Assembly (NCBI GenBank): GCA_963793845.1
Contig: CAWCBG010000014.1
Coordinates: 1,178,001-1,242,000, forward strand
Source: CAWCBG01 sp963793845
Lineage (GTDB): Bacteria > Acidobacteriota > Terriglobia > Terriglobales > Acidobacteriaceae
Length of the DNA: 64,000 bases
Direction of reading: 5' to 3'
A program made the position numbers and the translations under genes. The notes beneath the pieces are model-generated. The model was given only the letters and a program-made list of their open reading frames with translations, was not told where the DNA came from and made no database searches. This document shows, in pieces, positions 61,588 to 64,000 of this stretch (position 1 is the first letter of the stretch; every line of letters starts with the position of its first letter).

Positions 61588-62430
61588 ATGGTAGAGCAAC
61601 TCGAGTTCGAAGCGCTGCGACGGGAGTCTGCTTCATGGTGGACGATAGCGCGGGAACGCCTGTTTCGGGAGACGCTGACTCAGGCGCTTCACGGCAAGCA
61701 TAACGTGCGGGTGCTCGATCTGGGTTGCGCCGGCAAATCACATTCTGACTGCGCAACCGATCTTCACAGTATCAATGTTCACCACTCGCTGCCGTTACTT
61801 GCCTTCCAGCAGATGAAGGGCGGCGAGAACCTGGTGTGCTCGCGTCCGGAAGAACTGGCCTTCGTCTCGAATTCCTTCGACGCCATCGTCTGCGGAGATT
61901 TATTGCAGTCGGCCCCGGACGATGTCGCAGTGCTGCGAGAAATCCGCCGGGTGCTGAAAGATGGCGGTCTTCTGTGCCTGACCGTTCCCGCATACATGTT
62001 CTTGTGGGGTGAAGACGACGAGGCCGCGGGACACCAGCGCCGCTATTCCGCCAGTGAACTGCGCCGCAAGCTCAACACCTGTGGCTTCGAGATTCACCGC
62101 GTCTCCTATTTTGTTGCCATGGGCCTGCTTCCGTCGACGATTGCGCGTTTCAGCAAGGACACTTTTAAGAGGACAGCAGCGCGTATTCCGCAATCGCCGG
62201 GAACTTCCCGGGTAGTAAACTCCGGCATGGTGACTCTGCTTGAGTTCGAGCGCACCTTGATGCGCTTCATTAACCTGCCGTTCGGGACGCGGCTGGTAGC
62301 GTGGGCCCGCAAGCCCACGCTGGTCGCAGAGCGGGTCACCGCGGCGGCCTGGGAGCGGCACTGGGCGCGGCAGCCTCTGCCCCAGGGATCGAACTACGCG
62401 GCGCTGCCGGAATCGCGCTACACAAGTTAG
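61588..62430 (+). CDS. SAM-dependent methyltransferase (class I)
   Basis: 280 aa. Residues 35-150 make a class I fold: VRVLDLGCAGKSHSDCATDL (motif I, a degenerate GxGxG), FDAIVCGDLLQSAPDDVAVL and EIRRVLKDGGLLCLTVPAYM. A C-terminal helical part ends with FGTRLVAWARKPTLV, a feature shared with methyltransferases next to glycan genes. The substrate is unknown; the position between UDP-xylose synthase and a UbiA-type enzyme allows either sugar or quinone methylation. It is not a typical MenG/UbiE, whose motif I would be VLDxGxGTG. Confidence 0.8.
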   Translation: MVEQLEFEALRRESASWWTIARERLFRETLTQALHGKHNVRVLDLGCAGKSHSDCATDLHSINVHHSLPLLAFQQMKGGENLVCSRPEELAFVSNSFDAIVCGDLLQSAPDDVAVLREIRRVLKDGGLLCLTVPAYMFLWGEDDEAAGHQRRYSASELRRKLNTCGFEIHRVSYFVAMGLLPSTIARFSKDTFKRTAARIPQSPGTSRVVNSGMVTLLEFERTLMRFINLPFGTRLVAWARKPTLVAERVTAAAWERHWARQPLPQGSNYAALPESRYTS

Positions 62431-62439
62431 AATCGAGCC

Positions 62440-63306
62440 GTGGCCCTTTTTCGCAGCATTGGAACCACCCTGGAAATGATCAAGTGGGAGCACTCGGTGC
62501 TTACCCTTCCGTTCGGACTCACTGGGGCAGTCTTGGCGGCCCGTGGCATTCCCAGCTTTCATACATCGATTTGGATCATCGTCGCTCTGGTAGCCGCGCG
62601 CTCGGCGGCGATGGCCTTCAACCGCCTGGCCGATGCCACCATCGACGCATCCAATCCCCGCACCAGAATTCGCGCTCTTCCCGCCGGGAAGCTGAGCCGG
62701 TCGTTTGTCGGATGGTTCGTCGTTGCAACATCGGCGGTCCTGATTTTCGCGGCCTACCAGCTTAACCCGTTGGCGTTCTATCTCTCGCCGCTGGCGCTGG
62801 CGATCATCTTCTTCTACTCGTTCAGCAAGCGCTTCACGCGATGGTCGCACGTGCTGCTCGGCCTGGCGATGGGCATCGCGCCGGCGGCAGCCTGGATTGC
62901 GGTGCGCGGGTCCATCGATGCGCGAATCTTCCTGCTGACAGCGGCCGTGCTATTTTGGGGCGCCGGCTTTGACATCCTCTACGCCTGCCAGGACTACGAG
63001 TTCGATCGCACCGCCGAGGTCTATTCCGTTCCCAAAGCGTTTGGCATCCGGACATCGCTGGGAATCGCGCGGCTGTTCCACGTGCTGACCGTGTTGTTCC
63101 TTATCTGGATGGTGGTCGCGTTCGGTCTCGGAAAGGTCGCCATGGCTGGTGTGGCGGTGGTAGCGTTGTTGCTCGCCTACGAGCACTCGCTGGTGAAGCA
63201 CGACGATCTCAGCCGCGTAAATGCAGCGTTCTTCGCCATGAACGGCTTTATCTCAATGGGATTTCTGTTTTTTGTAGCGGCGGACTTGATGCTGGGACGG
63301 CGGTAG
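62440..63306 (+). CDS. mqnP: UbiA-type prenyltransferase, likely MqnP of the futalosine menaquinone pathway
   Basis: 288 aa, about eight membrane spans. The two Asp-rich motifs are AFNRLADATIDASNPRTRIR (NxxxDxxxD) and YACQDYEFDRTAEVYSVPKA (second DxxxD with the YSVP turn). The first residues KWEHSVLTLPFGLTGAVLAA fit UbiA/MenA-like enzymes acting on aromatic acids. The next gene is mqnE of the futalosine route, so the substrate is more likely 1,4-dihydroxy-6-naphthoate (MqnP) than 4-hydroxybenzoate (UbiA). GTG at 62440 lies 9 bp after the methyltransferase stop, so the two probably share a transcript. Confidence 0.85.
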   Translation: MALFRSIGTTLEMIKWEHSVLTLPFGLTGAVLAARGIPSFHTSIWIIVALVAARSAAMAFNRLADATIDASNPRTRIRALPAGKLSRSFVGWFVVATSAVLIFAAYQLNPLAFYLSPLALAIIFFYSFSKRFTRWSHVLLGLAMGIAPAAAWIAVRGSIDARIFLLTAAVLFWGAGFDILYACQDYEFDRTAEVYSVPKAFGIRTSLGIARLFHVLTVLFLIWMVVAFGLGKVAMAGVAVVALLLAYEHSLVKHDDLSRVNAAFFAMNGFISMGFLFFVAADLMLGRR

Positions 63307-63471
63307 ATCTCGCCGCAGTACGGCCTTCTTTCTCTTGTGACAGATTCCCATGGCTCTCAGCTCCGGTCCAGAGAGAGCTGCCACTTTGATGGTTGGGCTC
63401 GGGTAAATGACCGTCGCGTGAAATCCCAGGGCAGCAGGTTCACGCGGCTGTGAAATGAGCTTTGCGATATC

Positions 63472-64000
63472 ATGAAAGCAATGGCTACCGTTGCATCGCA
63501 GACTAGCAGCTCAAGGAAAACGCACCCTTTTCAGACCGATGATCCGCGGCTGAGGCCCATCCACGACAAGGTCATGGCCGAGGAGCGTCTCACCGAAGAT
63601 GACGCGATGGCGCTCTATCGCTCGGGCGACATCCTCGCTATCGGGTGGCTGGCCAACTACGTGCGCGAGCGGCTGCACGGCGACACTGCCTATTTCAACG
63701 TAAACCGCCATATCAACTACACCAACGTTTGCGTAGCGGCTTGCCGCCTTTGTGCCTTCGGGCGCAAGAAAGACACACCCGGCGCGTACACCATGGCGCT
63801 GGAGGAAGTCTGGCAGACCGCGGCTTCCGGCTACACCGAGGCGATCACCGAGTTCCACATCGTAGGCGGACTGCACGCCGATCTGCCGTTCCAGTATTAC
63901 GTTGACCTGATCGCAGGGCTCAAGCAGCGCTTTCCCCAAGTGCACCTGAAGGCCTTCACCATGGTGGAGATTTCCTTCTTCGCGAAGATCGGCAAGATGA
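63472..64000 (+). CDS. mqnE: Aminofutalosine synthase MqnE, 5' part (runs off the window)
   Basis: Radical-SAM enzyme joining the futalosine pathway: adds SAM-derived adenosyl to 3-[(1-carboxyvinyl)oxy]benzoate. Visible: a hydrophilic start, DKVMAEERLTEDDAMALYRS and GDILAIGWLANYVRERLHGD, NRHINYTNVCVAACRLCAFG (CxxxCxxC cluster site) and ITEFHIVGGLHADLPFQYYV. Two in-frame ATGs, 63472 and 63481, are possible. The frame is unbroken to position 64000, about 176 residues of an expected ~370. It supports menaquinone as the respiratory quinone. Confidence 0.93.
   Translation, partial: MKAMATVASQTSSSRKTHPFQTDDPRLRPIHDKVMAEERLTEDDAMALYRSGDILAIGWLANYVRERLHGDTAYFNVNRHINYTNVCVAACRLCAFGRKKDTPGAYTMALEEVWQTAASGYTEAITEFHIVGGLHADLPFQYYVDLIAGLKQRFPQVHLKAFTMVEISFFAKIGKM

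Overview
The window reads as one chromosomal segment of a soil-type Acidobacteriota bacterium (Terriglobia / Koribacter-like). This is an inference from several features: a giant FG-GAP/Ig surface protein ending in triple TPCRVVDTR domains, scattered TGTCATYCCGAG palindromic repeats, a dnaK-orf-dnaJ-hspR heat-shock block, a form I CO dehydrogenase cluster, secreted GH92 and DUF3604 proteins, and futalosine-route menaquinone genes. No rRNA, tRNA, transposase or CRISPR array was recognised.

Region by region: 0-5 kb is a nucleic-acid scavenging island, with the 3' end of a nuclease-like gene (broken by TAG), an exported adenosine deaminase, HPRT, DeoC and a NupC-type nucleoside permease. 5.1-7.4 kb is a malic enzyme-phosphotransacetylase fusion (frameshifted). 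7.4-8.8 kb is poorly coding. 8.8-25.6 kb is one giant exported protein: eight ~1.93-kb super-modules, each with seven FG-GAP/VCBS repeats (one seven-bladed propeller) and Ig-like domains. 25.9-32.9 kb holds HupE-like, DUF3604, sugar-transporter and GH92 genes. 32.9-42.9 kb is an aerobic CO dehydrogenase cluster: a MobA-XdhC fusion, XdhC, an IscU-like protein, coxMSL with the AYRCSFR active-site loop, coxG, coxD, coxE and an XdhC-YHS fusion. 43.1-47.9 kb has an RND pump and a glycosyltransferase (frameshifted). 48.0-53.3 kb is the HspR-controlled chaperone block (dnaK, small orf, dnaJ, GNAT, hspR) with a textbook promoter overlapped by a HAIR-like operator. 53.4-64 kb carries small proteins, rlmN (with a repeat element inserted in it), an M16 protease, two pseudopilins, a YwiC-like protein, L-2-hydroxyglutarate oxidase, UDP-glucuronate decarboxylase, a methyltransferase, a UbiA-type prenyltransferase and the start of mqnE.

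How they work together: the first island would turn extracellular nucleic acids into hypoxanthine and deoxyribose phosphate for salvage and carbon. The cox cluster would allow CO oxidation at low concentration as an energy supplement, with menaquinone as a plausible acceptor pool.

Caution: reading frames in at least six genes are broken by small indels (maeB, the giant gene eight times, a glycosyltransferase three times, a GNAT gene, dnaJ, rlmN). Almost all are 1-nt insertions, and after removing them every gene length becomes a multiple of three. Conserved housekeeping genes such as dnaJ are hit, so consensus sequencing error is at least as likely as real decay.
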